Below, piece after piece: positions 24,601 through 39,000 of a DNA stretch of 64,000 nucleotides (position 1 is its first letter; each line of letters starts with the position of its first letter). The translations under genes and the position numbers were made by a program. Source of the stretch: Eumeta japonica (taxonomy: Eukaryota; Arthropoda; Insecta; Lepidoptera; Psychidae); contig BGZK01001379.1 in the NCBI GenBank assembly GCA_005406025.1, positions 1 to 64,000 on the forward strand, given 5' to 3'. The notes beneath the pieces are model-generated. The model saw only the letters and a list, made by a program, of their open reading frames with translations. It made no database searches and was not told the origin of the DNA.

Positions 24601-26111
24601 TACTGACAGCCTCTTGTTGGCCACAAGTAACAATTATATTATTGGAACAATTACAGAAACTTAATAAATTATTACATCACATGACGAAAAGCAATAATTC
24701 TGTGACATATCTATCGTATAATATCCTAAAAGTGACTGTGACCTCTCTTAGCCCATCAGATATCTTATTCTTTCTCTCAAAAGACAGGCGATGCTCTAGT
24801 AACTCCTTTGGGATTGCGAGTGTCCGTGAGCGGCAGTGATTTCTACTTTCCGGTGACTTGCCTGTTCGTTTACCCCTTTGCCCGTAAAAAGACGCAAGTA
24901 GCATTTTGCCAATATGGTTTTAAGGCTAATTGATGTCGGTAAGGGTTAGAACGTGATATGAAAAATATAAATTGTAGGACAAGCATAAATATAGACTGAA
25001 CCTCGTTTATTATGTCTATATATATAATAAAACGGTAAGGCCTGGTGCGTCTGTACATTGAAGGTATGTATGATTAAACCGAGCTTTTCACAACTTAAGC
25101 GCAAGTCCGAAAAGGCGGTAGTATAAAAACGTTTCTGGCACTTTTTATGCACATTGCTGGACAAGGAGTAGGTTTATTTTTATTATCTGTATAATTAAAC
25201 GAAAAAATAATTTGTAGCCCTTTATTAGTACATTGGACAACACAAGCGCTAATTGTATTCAGCCATGACAATGGTCGAAAATATCACCTGTCGCCCACAA
25301 CCTGAGAATAAAGCAGAGGTTAGGATAATTATTGTACTGAGTGCACGGTGTCAAAAGAAATAAACATTTACTGTTCATTTCCTTCACAATTCCTAGAATT
25401 AATTATTTTAATTTGTAGCACTTATTAGTTTTATATATTGTCATCGTTCCTTGATGACACTTCAAACGTCCCATATGGGACGTTTTGTCGAGCTGAGAAC
25501 GCCGAGAATTATTACTTTCGCTATGGGAACTCGATACATTTCCACAAATCACTGATAGTTTCTTGACAGTCCCTTCATCCATCCACTTTGTCTCCATGCG
25601 GCTTTAATAATACGGTGATTGTATCCGATGGCTCAGACAATGACTTGCACAGGTCCATGGTTTTATTGCGGGCTGCTAATGGTTTTTGACGTTTCTTGTA
25701 AATCATTATATATAACGGCGAGTATATTTTGTGTGCACGTTGAGATGTTAATAATAATTATTTTCTCGACTATATGACTCGAACAATTTTTAAATATTTT
25801 AATCTCTTTATTATTTGAGAAGAGAAAAACAAGTTTTATATATACTAATATATATCCCTACTATAAATGTGAATGTGAGTTTGTTTGTTACGCTTGCACG
25901 CAGACACTACTTAAAGATATTACGAAGGACATAGGATACTTTTTACTTAAAAAAAATATGAAGGGTAAAAAATTTATTTTGGCAGATATGATTGTTTGTT
26001 GAAAAATTTGAAAATTTAGCAATGCCATCTAGCATTCTAGTAAATATATATTTAAGTAGCTTTTACCTGCGGCTTCGCTCACATTGAAACCCTTAAATAA
26101 ATATAAACCAA
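21630..26111. other. Intergenic, no gene recognised
   Basis: AT-rich sequence after loj. The short open frames (for example 23152-23415, 24677-24904) have no domain, splice or composition support. A 22-bp perfect palindrome centred between 25474 and 25475 and a retroelement/Helitron-type fragment at about 25855-26095 (ACGCTTGCACGCAGACACTA, CTGCGGCTTCGCTCACAT) are the only structures I see. Confidence 0.45.
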
Positions 26112-26674
26112 GTGGCACTTGGTGCCACTATTTTAACAGATGTCGGTAAGGGAGAAAGTGTTATCATATTTAGGATGCCAATTATTCCCACTGACCTTCC
26201 ATTCAATTCAAGCGTTCAGTTTCACGTCAAGTTCAGCTTTGCGAAACAAAGCACAAGGGCGGACATTACAGGTAGCAGGGGCGCATTTAGAAAAGCCATG
26301 CTTCTCTCACGGTCAACTACATATAGCCTGTTCGCGTTGTCTAATTTACATATTTTTTGCACCGGACGGAAAAGCTTACAACATTTGTACACTTACAACA
26401 AAAATATTCTTTAATAATATCTCATCTATTATCTCTGTATTTTATCTTTTTAAATTGTCAGAATTCAAAATTATTTCTTTTTGTTATAAATTATTTTAAT
26501 AAAGCATGTCTTCAGTTTTAGAAACTTCATTGCATGTAGTGATTTTAAAATACTGATGATCTTAGCCAAGCAATAAAATACAGCTATCACATTTACTCAT
26601 TTCTATTGGAATGTAATGGTCTTTGACATTTATTTAAGGGCTTCAATGCGAGCGAAGCCGCGGGTAAAAGCTAG
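26112..26674 (+). mobile_element. Helitron remnant: helicase C-terminus and 3' end
   Basis: Two plus-strand frames, split by a frameshift near 26240, give GKGESVIIFRMPIIPTDLPF and then NKAQGRTLQVAGAHLEKP, CFSHGQLHIACSR and APDGKAYNI. This is the C-terminal part of the Helitron PIF1-like helicase (the TxNKAQGQTL...CFSHGQLYVA(C/L)SR region). Downstream, GGCTTC/GAAGCC (26639-26659) forms a small stem, and 11 bases later the sequence reads CTAG followed by T at 26671-26675, the canonical Helitron 3' terminus. The Rep domain and the 5' end are missing. This is a dead, truncated copy. Confidence 0.8.
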
Positions 26675-26692
26675 TATACACCGTAACATCTG

Positions 26693-26756
26693 AAAACGTA
26701 GCAGACAGCAGACACTCGTAAATATACATAAGAGTGTCTGCTGCCTGCTACGTTTT
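26693..26756. repeat. 25-bp inverted repeat, 14-nt loop
   Basis: 26693-26717 (AAAACGTAGCAGACAGC...) pairs with 26732-26756 with a single mismatch (24 of 25). It sits immediately after the Helitron 3' end. It may be a small MITE or template-switch product. Confidence 0.75.
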
Positions 26757-28944
26757 TACGCCTAAACTGTTGTGCCGATTTTGATGAATTTGGCACGGAC
26801 ATAGTTTGATACCACGGATACAGGCTACTCTTTGTTTGTCTGTCTGTTCGTTTGTGTTTTTCATGCGCTATTTTGTAAGTAAAATACAGGTTACTATTTA
26901 TTTAATTTGTATATCTCCTAAATGAAACGTGTAAATAAATTAAAACTTGTTAATTTTATTTTATCGGCCATATGTTTGCTTTACTTACAGGACATTTAAA
27001 AGTTGTTACTTTTATTTTATCGGCCATGTTTACTTTACTTAGAGAACGAGCGGTGTTAAAATAGACGATGAGAATTTGGAGGGGGAAGGGGTGTAAAATA
27101 GTGTGAGAAAGAGAGAGTGAAAGTGAAAGTAAGACAGGGTTAACAATCCCATTGTAAATACATGATTTTCACTGGAAGGTAGAGAAGCTAATTGAACTAC
27201 ACACAGGCTGCTTTTTATTCTGGACATACTAAGAATCCCGCGTGCATTGAATCAGAAATGGAACTGGGTACTCGGAATCGAGAGCATGACCGGGATCGTG
27301 ATTATGGCAGATATAGTGTCATCAGTCGATATAAAAATGTAAGCATTCATTTAGTGTTAATGCGAACTAAAGCTAGTTTTAAATTTTTATATACAAATAC
27401 CCAAAGACTGGGAAATCTAGACATTTCTTGAATAAATATTGTTACAATAATTGTCACAATTGATAGAAATAATGCTCTGTTTTTTTATAGATTTTAATAA
27501 ACATAGCAAAATCTTTATTTAGCATAGGAAACTTTGCTAATAAAACAATATTTAAATTTTAATAAAATATATTTCATAATGATAAATATATCTGGCGCCA
27601 ACAATTTAAGTACATCCAAAATATATCCAATTTTAAAACGATTTGCTTTTTAGGAATGTATTATGATATATTTTGAATATTGATTAACTTATATTATCAC
27701 CTGCCTGCCACTCACTATGACTAGTTTTAGAAGAAGTGGCATATAATAGTCACATTGTCACGTAATAGACAAAGAGATTACAAATTAAAGTCTATACAAT
27801 GCTTAGATTAATTATTATTACAACAATAATACATTAAAACTTTCTTGAATCTCATATGTAACTGTACATTTCACAACTTAACTAAACTATTCTGGCATTG
27901 AACCATTTAAACAGTTTTTGAGTTTCGTGATCACAAATACATAATCATTAATTATTTTAAGCACCTTTTCTTAAATATTATTTTATTATAAAAATAACAA
28001 ATTATATTATTAACACGTTAAATGTACAAGTGTCATTTTTGTAAAAGAGAGAAATTGAATAAAACATAATGCTTAATACATTAAAAGGCAGTGTTGGACG
28101 GATTTCTCTCTGTAGTATGAGAATTGAAACACCAAAATTAAAATGTACATTAATCCACTATTGTAATGACATAGTTTTAGTTAAAATTATTTTAAAAACT
28201 TTCTATTCCTTGAATAAAAAAAATGTCCATAAACTACATGTACATCTTTATAAATAGATGAATGTACATGCTCTTAGATATGAGAAGTCAAATGTTCAAT
28301 GATGATAATCTTTAATAACTACAATTTTATAAGTCTTTAAATCTGAGAACGTCTACGTTATTCTCACCTAGTAAATCAATAAACTCGCTTAATATTTATG
28401 TATCTTATCGAAACAATTGTTTTCTCTAAAGAGATAACTATTTATTGTTGTTAGTTGATTATGTATATGGTTTATTTAGAAAATGTGTTATTCAATATTC
28501 GTAGAACTATGACTCAATTATCATATACTATATTTTAAAATGTATAATGTGACATAAAGGCACATTGGTCACTGCAGGGATGACTTTTTTTTTAAGGTTT
28601 TGTTACAGTATTTTTCAAATAACAATAGTTCGTCAATATTAACAATTTTGCTAGAATCACAAACCAAATCGAAAGCTTTGTGATTGGTACCTTAAAGAGG
28701 GTAACAGGAATCATGGGGCCCAATACAAATATATGGGAAGATAAACTAAACCTTACAACCGACCCGAATGGGAGAAGGTTTGCAAGATACACAAAGCAGT
28801 GGAAAATGTCAGAGAAGGCAATAGGCCCACTGTAAGTACGACGTTCTGTAATTACTGAAATATTCAAGCTAAAAATTCAAAAAAAAAATGAGAATAGATT
28901 GAATGATTGGTATATATAAAGCGTGGTCAGAGACGGTATCGATG
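26757..28944. other. Intergenic with simple repeats
   Basis: A lepidopteran dispersed repeat (GTGCCGATTTTGATGAATTTG, about 26765-26860) and a degenerate ATCG/GGGA hexamer array at about 27243-27330 are present. A duplicated TTATTTTATCGGCCAT lies near 26960 and 27010. No gene recognised. The Ephexin 3' UTR should begin at 28944 and run leftward; no strong polyadenylation signal could be chosen. Confidence 0.4.
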
Positions 28945-31900
28945 TCAGGTGGGCCGTTTCTTTTGTCCGAAATTGGTGGAGAGAGCGAGTAGCCTATAGC
29001 GCTGGCGTAGATTGCGTGCGCGCACATGTGCAGATGCGATCTCGACAGTGTAGCTACCTGGAAACCAGCCCGTTTCGCCATCGCGGAGCCGCTCTCCATA
29101 ATACCAACCTGTAACATATACTGTACTTATTTTAAACTGAAAAAAATGCAGTATTGATGCCCAGGAGGATAAATAGCAGAACAGTTCCTGTCCTATAAAT
29201 TGCTTGTTTAGAGATAAGTTTCAATGATTGTCTTCGAAAACTTATCTGACAAAATTTGTCCATTCTTCAGAGGACCTTTTTTTTGTGGATTGAAATTAAA
29301 TTTAATAAAAAAAAGGTCTTTTGAACAAGGATGTATTATTACTTGATAACAGAAGAATGAGTATGCATTTTAGATTACATTTAGGAATGAAATAAATATT
29401 ATAACAAAACTAGGAGATAATTGTGGATGGGCGATTTTGTGATAAAACATAGAGGCATTGCCGAATGTGCTGCACGATATTATCTCCCTAATTTCGAATA
29501 AACTCAATACTTACACAAACCACTTCCTTTCACTACAATTTGTAAGCCAAATAACAAATAATATTCTTATCGCTTATTTTATTTGTGAACAGCTTGAAAA
29601 GTTAGTTGTGGATTCTCATAAAAAATATGATATGAAAGTGTTCAATGTCATAGTTTTAAAAAACGAAAATGTAAGGGATATTTTAAATAATATTGTAAAA
29701 TATTATCGACTTTTTCATGTAAGGCTAAAAGTGCATTGCTGTAAAATCATGTGCAGTTTTATATTGATCAGTAATCTTTCATAAATATTTGGTCAGCGAT
29801 TAAATAATTTGGAACAGTATCTGTTTGAACTGCTAATAAAAATGACCTTAAGAACTTTATGCATTACTTATCAAATGAATATTGACTTTTATTTTGTTTA
29901 CTGTGTGAAAATTATTAATCAAATCAACGGTTTTGCACAAGTCATCCTTATTAGCATTTCAAACAATTATACATCACATAATAAAATATGCATTTTATTT
30001 CACAAAAATAATAATTTAACATTAAATAATAATCATGTACGTTATAGACTTCACTAAAACAATTGGGAATTGCAGCAATATTTTGGATACCCTACAGAAT
30101 TTAACTTTTTCCTAATTTCTAAAACAGTCTTGCTTAAATACCTAACATTTTTTCTATTGATATTATTATCCGGGTGAAACATATTTATACACAATTTTAT
30201 TATCAAAGATCATTCACGGTTCAATAAAGTGCTATGTAGTTCAATAGTATTTATTATGTAAAAAATATAACTTACTATCCCAAATTGTAAAATATTAATG
30301 CCATCTTTCACAACCTTTTATTAAATTTATATTTAATAAAACATAATTTTTACAAGATATTTTTAAAGTCAAATCAAAAGCGACTTTCTGATAAAAACAA
30401 ATTACTGAGGATACCTAAAGTCGTGAAAGTGGCCGCAAATTACTTAAAACCCTAAAGAAAAACGAAATAGATGATTACTAAATATCGAATGTATGTGAGA
30501 AATTATAGGCATCCCACTTAGCAAAAAACAAGTCTGTGGCAAAAAACGAAGCGGGTGGTACGAAGTAATGTAACGTAAATATAATGAGTGACGAGTGGGT
30601 GAAATTGTATGAGTTTACAAAAAAAATAGTGCATCTCTACTAAGTTAAGTATGCAGGTACAGCATTATTTATAAGTACAAATAATCCAAATATAATTCAT
30701 ACTTGGCCAAAATAAAATAAAAATACCAAAATTAGTCTCCAATTCATTATTGTAAATTGAAATCGCCATCGTGCTTCGAACACATCAATGTACCGTAAGA
30801 GTGCCCCACCTTCAGAGGTTTTGCGAGTGACGTTGACGACGTCGCCCTCGGAGAGGGGCAGCTCGTCGGGTTGCTCGGGCGCGTAGGCGTACACCGCGGC
30901 CGCCTGCGGGCAGTCCCAGCCCGCGTAGATGGCCTCACCGTTCTCGCCCAGCTCCGTGCCCGGCCGTAGCGCTTCCGACCATCGCGAAACGTCCGTCTCC
31001 GATGCGCACGACATCAGCTACGATAGCATTGTACACGTTTATAGTTACTACGACGCATTAAGTTAATGTTCATTTAAAATGTATAAATGGCACAAATTAG
31101 GACCATTTCTAGCTACGCTCTCGGGCGATATACAATATTTTAGTAATTCATTATAATTTGAAATTCCAAAACAAAAAAGTATTGTGAGTTTATAATGTTT
31201 TCGCAATAATAAATAAAGAACGCATACAAGCTGACAACTTAAGGTTTTCTTGATCAACAAACTAATTTACCATCTCTACAGTGCGCCCTTCGTGGTTTTC
31301 GAGTAGCGTGATGAGCAGGGAGTGGCGTGCCACGCCGCCATCGCCCGAAGACACCTCTAGGAGCGAACGCGGACAGAAATCCACAGCAAGGTAGGTGTCA
31401 TCGCTGTATTGGAGAAAAGAAGCAATAAGTAAAAAAAAGAGTGACAAATGTTATTATTAATCTATATTTCATCTTGTGCAAAGCATGTAGTCAACACGAG
31501 ATATCTCATATAAAAATAAATAATAATAAAAATAACAGAGGTAAAGTATTTCAAATGTTAATTAACTTTTACAAATATTAAGCATCAAGTGTATCTAATA
31601 TCTATGAGCAATATTTAGAATAAAATTTTATCAATAATAACCAAAGTTAGGAAAATATTTGAACTCTGTTGTTATTAATTGATAAACAATTATAAATACA
31701 GACTCACCTCCTTTTCTTAGTGACAACGAGGTAATCGTTAAAGAGGTACAAGTGTAGTGGTATTTTATGATATTTTTTGCCAAAGGTCAGCCTGTGGGGC
31801 TCCTCTGAACGCCACACCAGCCTGGTGAGCTCGCCCGAGCGCACGAGCCAGCGGCGCGGCCGCCGGTCCCGACGCGTCACCGCGGGGCCCAGCTCGGGCG

Positions 31901-34900
31901 GCGACGGCATGTGCGGGGGAAACTCGATGCACTCGCATAAGCGGTACATTTCTTCTATTCGTTCGGTGTTACGTGCACCTTCGTTGCATTGGGATACAAA
32001 CTGTAAATTCCATGTATTACTTGTATAAGATAAAATTCATGACAAATTATGTGCACTGCGCACAGATGTAGCTGTGTAACATAAATTTTCTGTGAGCTTG
32101 TATTTACTATTAATAAGTAAGTAAGGCAATTATGATAATCTCGTAAACTCTCCAATTGAAAAGTAATAAATTTAATCACTAACGTTATTAAGCGTGGCGA
32201 GAGCGTCCATACATCCACGATATTCTTCATCGGCTTCGTGCAGGTTCTTAAGCACGGCATCCATGAGCAATGGTAACCTAGTCACCCGCTGCATGGGCAG
32301 CATTAAGAAGGAATGTAGTGACAAGCTCTGGCAGGCGGGATGTGCTTCCAGTCGCCGCAGCGCTGCAGCAAACGCCGGGTTCTCTCTAAGCCGCTGCAGC
32401 GCCCGCACCATAAGCGCTTGATTCTCACAATATTTGACGTACACGTGGAAATGGCGCTCCGCGTGCTGCCTTACTATTTCACAAAGCCCGTGCAGTAAAA
32501 TATTTTCTTGCCAACACTTTTCTAGTTCGTTCATGAGTAGTTGCGAGCATTTTCGCACTGAAAAATGTGAAGTTTATGATAATTTAACACTTTAACTTAA
32601 TGAACAAAACTTATGATGCCTTAAAAAATCTAAAAACAACCAAAACAGAAATTGAGTTTAACACGTTTTTATATTAGCAAACTCAGGGCATTAAAATTCT
32701 GTATGGCCAATATGACCCCCAAAATGTTATTGACTAATCCCAGAACTAGTATATCAATTGAGGTAATACAAAAGCAGATATTCTCACTACATTCGATTGT
32801 ATAACAATAACAATGCATGAGAATGTGTGTCATTAAAAGTTCATCGTATAAAAATTAGAATAATCAATTTTCATGTTTCAAAAATTTTACAGCTAATGAA
32901 AGTTAGATTTTTTGTACATTAAAATTTTTAATTCAACTCTGACATAAATAAATGCTTTTTAAGTGACTCTAATTACAATTTGGAAATTTTATATAAAGTT
33001 TTAATTTGACAAAGCAGTACTGAGTTTTATTCAGGCGACTACATACCCGGTAGGACATTGGAGAAGAGCAGCGCCCAGTCGTCAGGTTTCAAAACGTGAG
33101 GCTCGCGCAGCGCGGGGTGCGATGCGAAATGCGTTTCCAGAACATTCAGTGAGTTTAGATACGACGCTTCTGAAGTTAACAGTTCGAATTTGGCTTCTTG
33201 TAGGCGTTTCTGTGTAGGCGCCAGGGAACCTAAATTGCGTTTATGTACATTTATTACCACCATCACATAGTACAATGTCCAGAACAATAGAAATTATATG
33301 TTACTGACTTTGCAACTGCCTAAAATGTGTATTTAAAACGTGTATTTGTCATAGGTATTACAAATAACTTTTTCTTGTTACAGCGTGTAAACTTTTATAT
33401 ACCATGTTAGGGGGAAGTCATGACTTGTAGTATAAAAAAATATTTAATCAGCTAAAGAACATAAGAACTCACTGAGCACAGTTGAGTTTATGACCTCTGG
33501 CACTTCACACCAAAGTGTCCGCTGAGGGCCGCGAGCGGGGGCCACTAGAGCCATGGCAGAGGGACGTGCTCGCGGCGTTTCTGAGTTCAGTAGCGGAACA
33601 CCTAAAGTACTAGGGGCGCCTGAGGACGCTCCCGTTTCGTACGTGTCCGAATCGGAGTCTAATGTTTCCCGACACACCGACTGAAAGAAAAAAAATATCG
33701 AATCAATATTGTATGTTGCTTATATGTTATTATATATCATAGAATATGGATAGATTGATATCAGAAAACGTTGAGGACAATCGGTATCCTTTTATATTTT
33801 AAGCATATAATAACATCACTATTTTGGTCTTGATGTCTGGAGCGAGTCACGGTCATGTTAAAGTGCAAAACCGATTTAAAAATCCAACCATGAAACGATC
33901 ACGTTTTGCAACTATCCTAGAAAATGTTCAGCTTGTTATGTTTGATCAAAAATCGGCTGGTGTTAAACGCCATTATAATTGACGGACATTTCCTAGTTCA
34001 ATATTCAACTATTTTCGGCTATCAAATAAAATAATATTCCTTTCACAACTCTACATTATAGGTCCTATATCTTTTTTGTATTTAACAATTTTCAAACACA
34101 GAAAGAAAAATGAACCTTTTTCAAAATATTAGTTAAATATTTAATAGTACACAATTAATTTAATTATTGTTAAATGTAAATTTATTTTTGCAGGAAGCTA
34201 AATAGCATGGAATTTAAAAACGTGTATGATTCACAGCTTATAAGCAATTTAAATCTATTGAATAATAAATGTTTCTGGTACGTTTCTTCAATGTTTTATT
34301 GTATATTGCAGACACGACAAAACTATGAAGAAACATAAGAGTTTCAATAAATATTTCAATTGATGACACCCGATGTTGATGAATCAGTTTATGTTCTGAG
34401 TAAAGATATATCAAAGTAGATCACTTGAGAACCACATTAGACTCAATCATAAACTGGATGTTAAATTATGTCTCAATGTTATATTTATTTGCCTTTATGA
34501 TGTTTTACTACATCTATTTCTTGTATAGATATAGGGTGACAAAGACTACAAAAAATAAAGCAGTAATCGGACAGGGAAGAAAATAAACAAACATATAAAA
34601 AAAATGATAAAAAAGCATATTTTTTATAATTTTTTAAAACTATTTTCATATACCTGAAATAGATGACGTTGCATAAATTTGATAATATTAGAGGAAATGG
34701 AGGATTTTAGGAGCATATTGTATAGAAATTTGCATTGTCTGCCTATTACTTTAAGAAAGCTTAACTTCAGTTATCTTATTTTGAAAATTTGTTTTCTAAA
34801 AATGCCGTACTAATAACCTCATGCTTGTAACAGGTTTTCCTGTTCCTCCCACTGCTAAGATATAAGATTAAGAGTATTAAATTTTAAGCCCTCCATGAAG

Positions 34901-36032
34901 GGCTGAACCGGGTATGAACCCTCCATATCGCAATGAAGGTTGAGACCTACTAATGTCCGTTGTGACTAAAGCATTAACAACATTTGGGACAGTCTTCTCC
35001 ACATATTAAAGCAGTCATTGGTCAATTCTCCTGTGGTCAGGCACTTTCTTTCATTGGTTTTAATACAACGGTCTTGACCACTTGGCCACTACCGTTTAAA
35101 CTCTTATAGAAGGCATCTATAATGAAGGCCATATTCATAAAAAAATGTTTAAACTCTAATCTATTAATATTTTTTTTGTAAAAGTAACAAGACCTTACAT
35201 TTTCCATTCCACATATTGAAATATCTAAATTTATAAATTAATAAATACTTGTAAAACCTCACTATGCTAGTACGGAAAGTTAAAAATATTTTTAATATTT
35301 TTTTTTTTCAACGTAAACAATTTATTTTGTCAACCATTTTCTAACAATGTAAACGTGTTCTAAATTTATATTTCTGTTATAATTGACTGAAGATGAATAA
35401 TTTCATTTTACCAAATTCTTAAGTAAGATAAAATGAATAAATATTGTTTTATGTCAATTTCTATAATGTTAATGATTTGCTCGAACAAATATCAAGTGGG
35501 CATTAAATTCCTATATCGTTTATAAATTGCCTATTTCATTGTCAGTCGTTATAACTGCGATGGGTACTTGCTCGTGAAAGTAACTTGACAAATTTCGAAA
35601 ATAAATATACCAAAGCTCGGGGGAGGTGACAAGAGCTTTGCTTACTTTCGCCGATATGGGGGAGAGACGGGTTAAAATGACTGAAAAACTTCTGCATACG
35701 CAATACTCGAACGACGCCTTTATAAACAAACCGCTGGACGGATTTTTCATATGACGTTTTATGCTAAAAAAAAAAACAAAAGACATGGGTGCAGCTGTCG
35801 TCATAATTACCTCGACCTTGGACTGAATGTAGAACTGATAGAGGGGCTCGTGCGTGAACAGCGAGCGCGGGAGGGGCGAGGCGGGCTGCGAACTCGAGCT
35901 GGCGCCGCTCGAGGACAGGGAGTCACCGTACACGCCGATCTCCGCGTACCTGTCGGACACGAAACATTCAATATAGGTGTCCCGTTGATGGGGTTCATCG
36001 TAGGATAAATTTAAGTTCTCGTTTTGTGACAT
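28945..36032 (-). CDS. Exn: Ephexin short isoform (594 aa)
   Basis: An alternative start ATG at 36032 opens MSQNENLNLSYDEPHQR in the same exon that the long form enters at 35949 (internal acceptor GTGTCCGACAG). An in-frame TAA lies 9 bases before this ATG, so it must be a start rather than read-through. The spliced CDS is 1785 nt, 594 residues: DH about 150-330, PH about 375-485, SH3 about 507-562, then a 33-residue tail. A GC-rich block at 37193-37330 with a GTGAGT donor at its edge is the probable untranslated first exon. The short form lacks the proline-rich N-terminus, so regulation of its GEF activity may differ. Confidence 0.75.
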
Positions 36033-39000
36033 TCGAGTTTAAAACTTTAGAGGGAACTGAACACAGTAAATGGCGGTTCATTTAAAGTATTGCTTGGCGC
36101 AAAATATATTTCATTAGCGTCATACAACTTTTAAACCTTACATAAAAATTACCAATTGAGTTATTTTCTAAATTATCTATTTCGTTGTACCTTTGAAATG
36201 AAATATGAAAAACTTCTTTTATGTAATGCTTCATATTATATAAAAAGGTTTTTCATATTTTATCTTAGCTGGAATATCAACTAACAATTGGTTTCATAAT
36301 TTCAAATAAATAGAAAACAGTATGGATTTAAAGAAACATTTTTATTTAACGCTAAACAAAGACATTTTATAAATAAATTTCTACAAAAAATAGTAAGATT
36401 TTTTCAGTTATTTCATAAGAAATAACTTTTCTTTTTAATACTTTTATTTCGCTTTAATTTGATTTTGTAAGTACTTATTTTAAAACCTGATATGAAATTA
36501 GGATATTAACTATTATTAAGTCAAAATTGAATACCGATAAACTAACAACTCATCGCACTGTCACCAAGTCGTTTACTGTTAATCAAACAACAACTTGTCA
36601 TAACATAAACACATACACAAAGCGCATTGAAATAAATATTTTTATGTTAATACTCCGTTGTTGTTTAAGAATAATTGTGTTTTATTTCCAATATATCTAT
36701 TTACCATTATAAATATTAAGTAGTGTATTTTCAACTATTGATTTATTATTTCATGCGTTAAATTAATAAAAAAAAGGTTTTTATATAAATACAAATCTGT
36801 ATTTAGATTATAAAATTTAGGTTCAGATCAATCGTAAGCACAGTTAAATTATTCATTATGGAATCATTAAAGTAAAATTAATATTATATTTAAGTCACTA
36901 TTTCCATTAGGTAATAAAAATCAAAATACACAATAAAGAATATAATATAAGAAATTCATGTAACCCTAAAAATAAATTATAATTCTTACCAATTTTGTCA
37001 CACATTTCATGAGATAAATTGACAGAAAAACAATTAAAACCCTTTCTATTCTAAATTATCACTCTTAAAATTTCTCTTTCATTGTTGTAATTATTGCTAC
37101 TAAATAAAATAAAACACGACCACAATTTCGCATTCCCGTTCCAATCACGCCGGGCAAATAAAACAGGAAAATGGGTCTTCGATTGACTCACACCCAGCGC
37201 AACATAACGGATCGCCACAAACCAGCTTCACGGCGGGCCGCCGGGCCGGCTGACGCACAATGGGCGCGCTGTGCCTGACGCTGGCGGCGCGTACGCGTCA
37301 CGAGGTATCACTACGGCGGAAATTCTAAGGGAGACAATGATTCCATACGGAAGTCATCTTTTGCGTAATAAACGGGAAACGAGAACGTTTGTATAATGGA
37401 ATACATTCATGGCACAATTGATAATAATATGTTTACAGTGTGTATGGATGCTGGAAAAACTGTCATAGTAATTATTTAGTTAATAATTTATTTAGTCGTA
37501 TATTACGTTCTTATCCTTACCTATGTCGTGAAACACAATGTGTCTCCGTCTGTCCGTCTGTTTGTTCGTTTATAACTGTAAAAATCACTGATCCGATCTA
37601 CATGATTCTTTTTTAATATGGAGATATTGTTCACCTGGCCAGAGTTTAGTATTACACTGGCTTTCGTCCGCGGTTTTACTCGCGTGAACATACTTATTTA
37701 TACCTATCTATTGGTTACTGTACTTATGTATTATAAAACACATCTCTCTTCTGTCTCTCCGTCGATGCGCTTATAATTCGAGAACCACTGGTCCGATTTA
37801 CGATTACACATTTTTTTTTGTATGAAAATATGTTGCGTGACTAAATTTCAGTATGATGTAGCTTTTGCCAACGGCTTCGTTCGCATGAACATTGAAAAAC
37901 TTTTTGGTTTTTTCTACAGATTGGTAATAATAACAATGTCTAAGAAAGGATCAGGATCAAGAGCGAAAGCGGGAACATTTCATAATAAAATAATTTAACC
38001 GCAGCAGGCACGTGCGTTTGAAGCGTTAAAGTATGTGTTCCTCTGAAACGATCTGATCGAAATTGAATTGAGGGTGCAACCGGCCTCGAGTAGAAAGCGG
38101 GAGATCGGGAACGGGACCGTGATCATGACTGACAGCGCTATCTACCGTTATGATAGGTAAAAGAATTCATTCTACCTCAACACAGGGGAATCGCGGGCAA
38201 AAGCTAGTATATATATGTGTTATAAAGTAGATGTGGCTTGATGGCGTCTATCCTATCTGCCTTTTTCCTGCCGTGTGGTTTTCAAGTCTATATAATGTAT
38301 TAGCTTTTGCTTACATTATCGACAGTAATTGAAGTCCTGCATTTTTGGGGTTCTGTACTTCAAAAAGAAGTAAACGGAACCCTTATAGTATTACTTTGTT
38401 CTGTCTTTCGAAAATTATTTTATCAGAAACGGAGAGAATGTAGAGTTGCGATTGATATAAAATACTAAGATCTACGGTCCTTCTGGAATTATAGAAAATT
38501 AAGTCAACGCAATCATAAAATACGCCCATTTTAATCAGACTTTGATACTTATTTTGATAGGTATTCACAAACTCACTTCGCAATACATGTCCAGTACTTC
38601 TAGTTGATCTAGAATGATGAAATTTGGAAAGAAGCAAGGTGCAAAGTGTACAAGTCTCAAAAATATTATTATTTTTTCAGTTATATCGCATAAAAAAATG
38701 CGATTACAAACTAACATTTGCAGTTGGGGTATCAATCTTGACGTAGGACCAAATGTGGAAGAATATTTATGAAAATTCAAGATTTTCAAATATACGGAAA
38801 GTTAAAAACATTTCTTTTTGATAAAATTAAATTCACAGCGTCCCTAAAGAAGTTTCACTTCAAAAACATTGATAAGAAAGTAAGGTTTTTCATTAGATTC
38901 ATTGCGCACATGACGAAGATAGTAAGCCAACGATCACAAGCACCCCTTACCATGAGCTGTGATTGGTGCGCTGGGATCGGCGAGATGACGTATCGTCCCC

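Noticed and set aside
25855..26095. SINE-like block with ACGCTTGCACGCAGACACTA
   Set aside because: It looks like part of a dispersed lepidopteran element, but no A/B box promoter or target duplication could be identified, so it is not listed as a separate element.
26112..26499. Possible host gene with helicase-like C-terminus
   Set aside because: Frameshifted, no upstream helicase motifs, and joined to a Helitron terminus; treated as a transposon relic.
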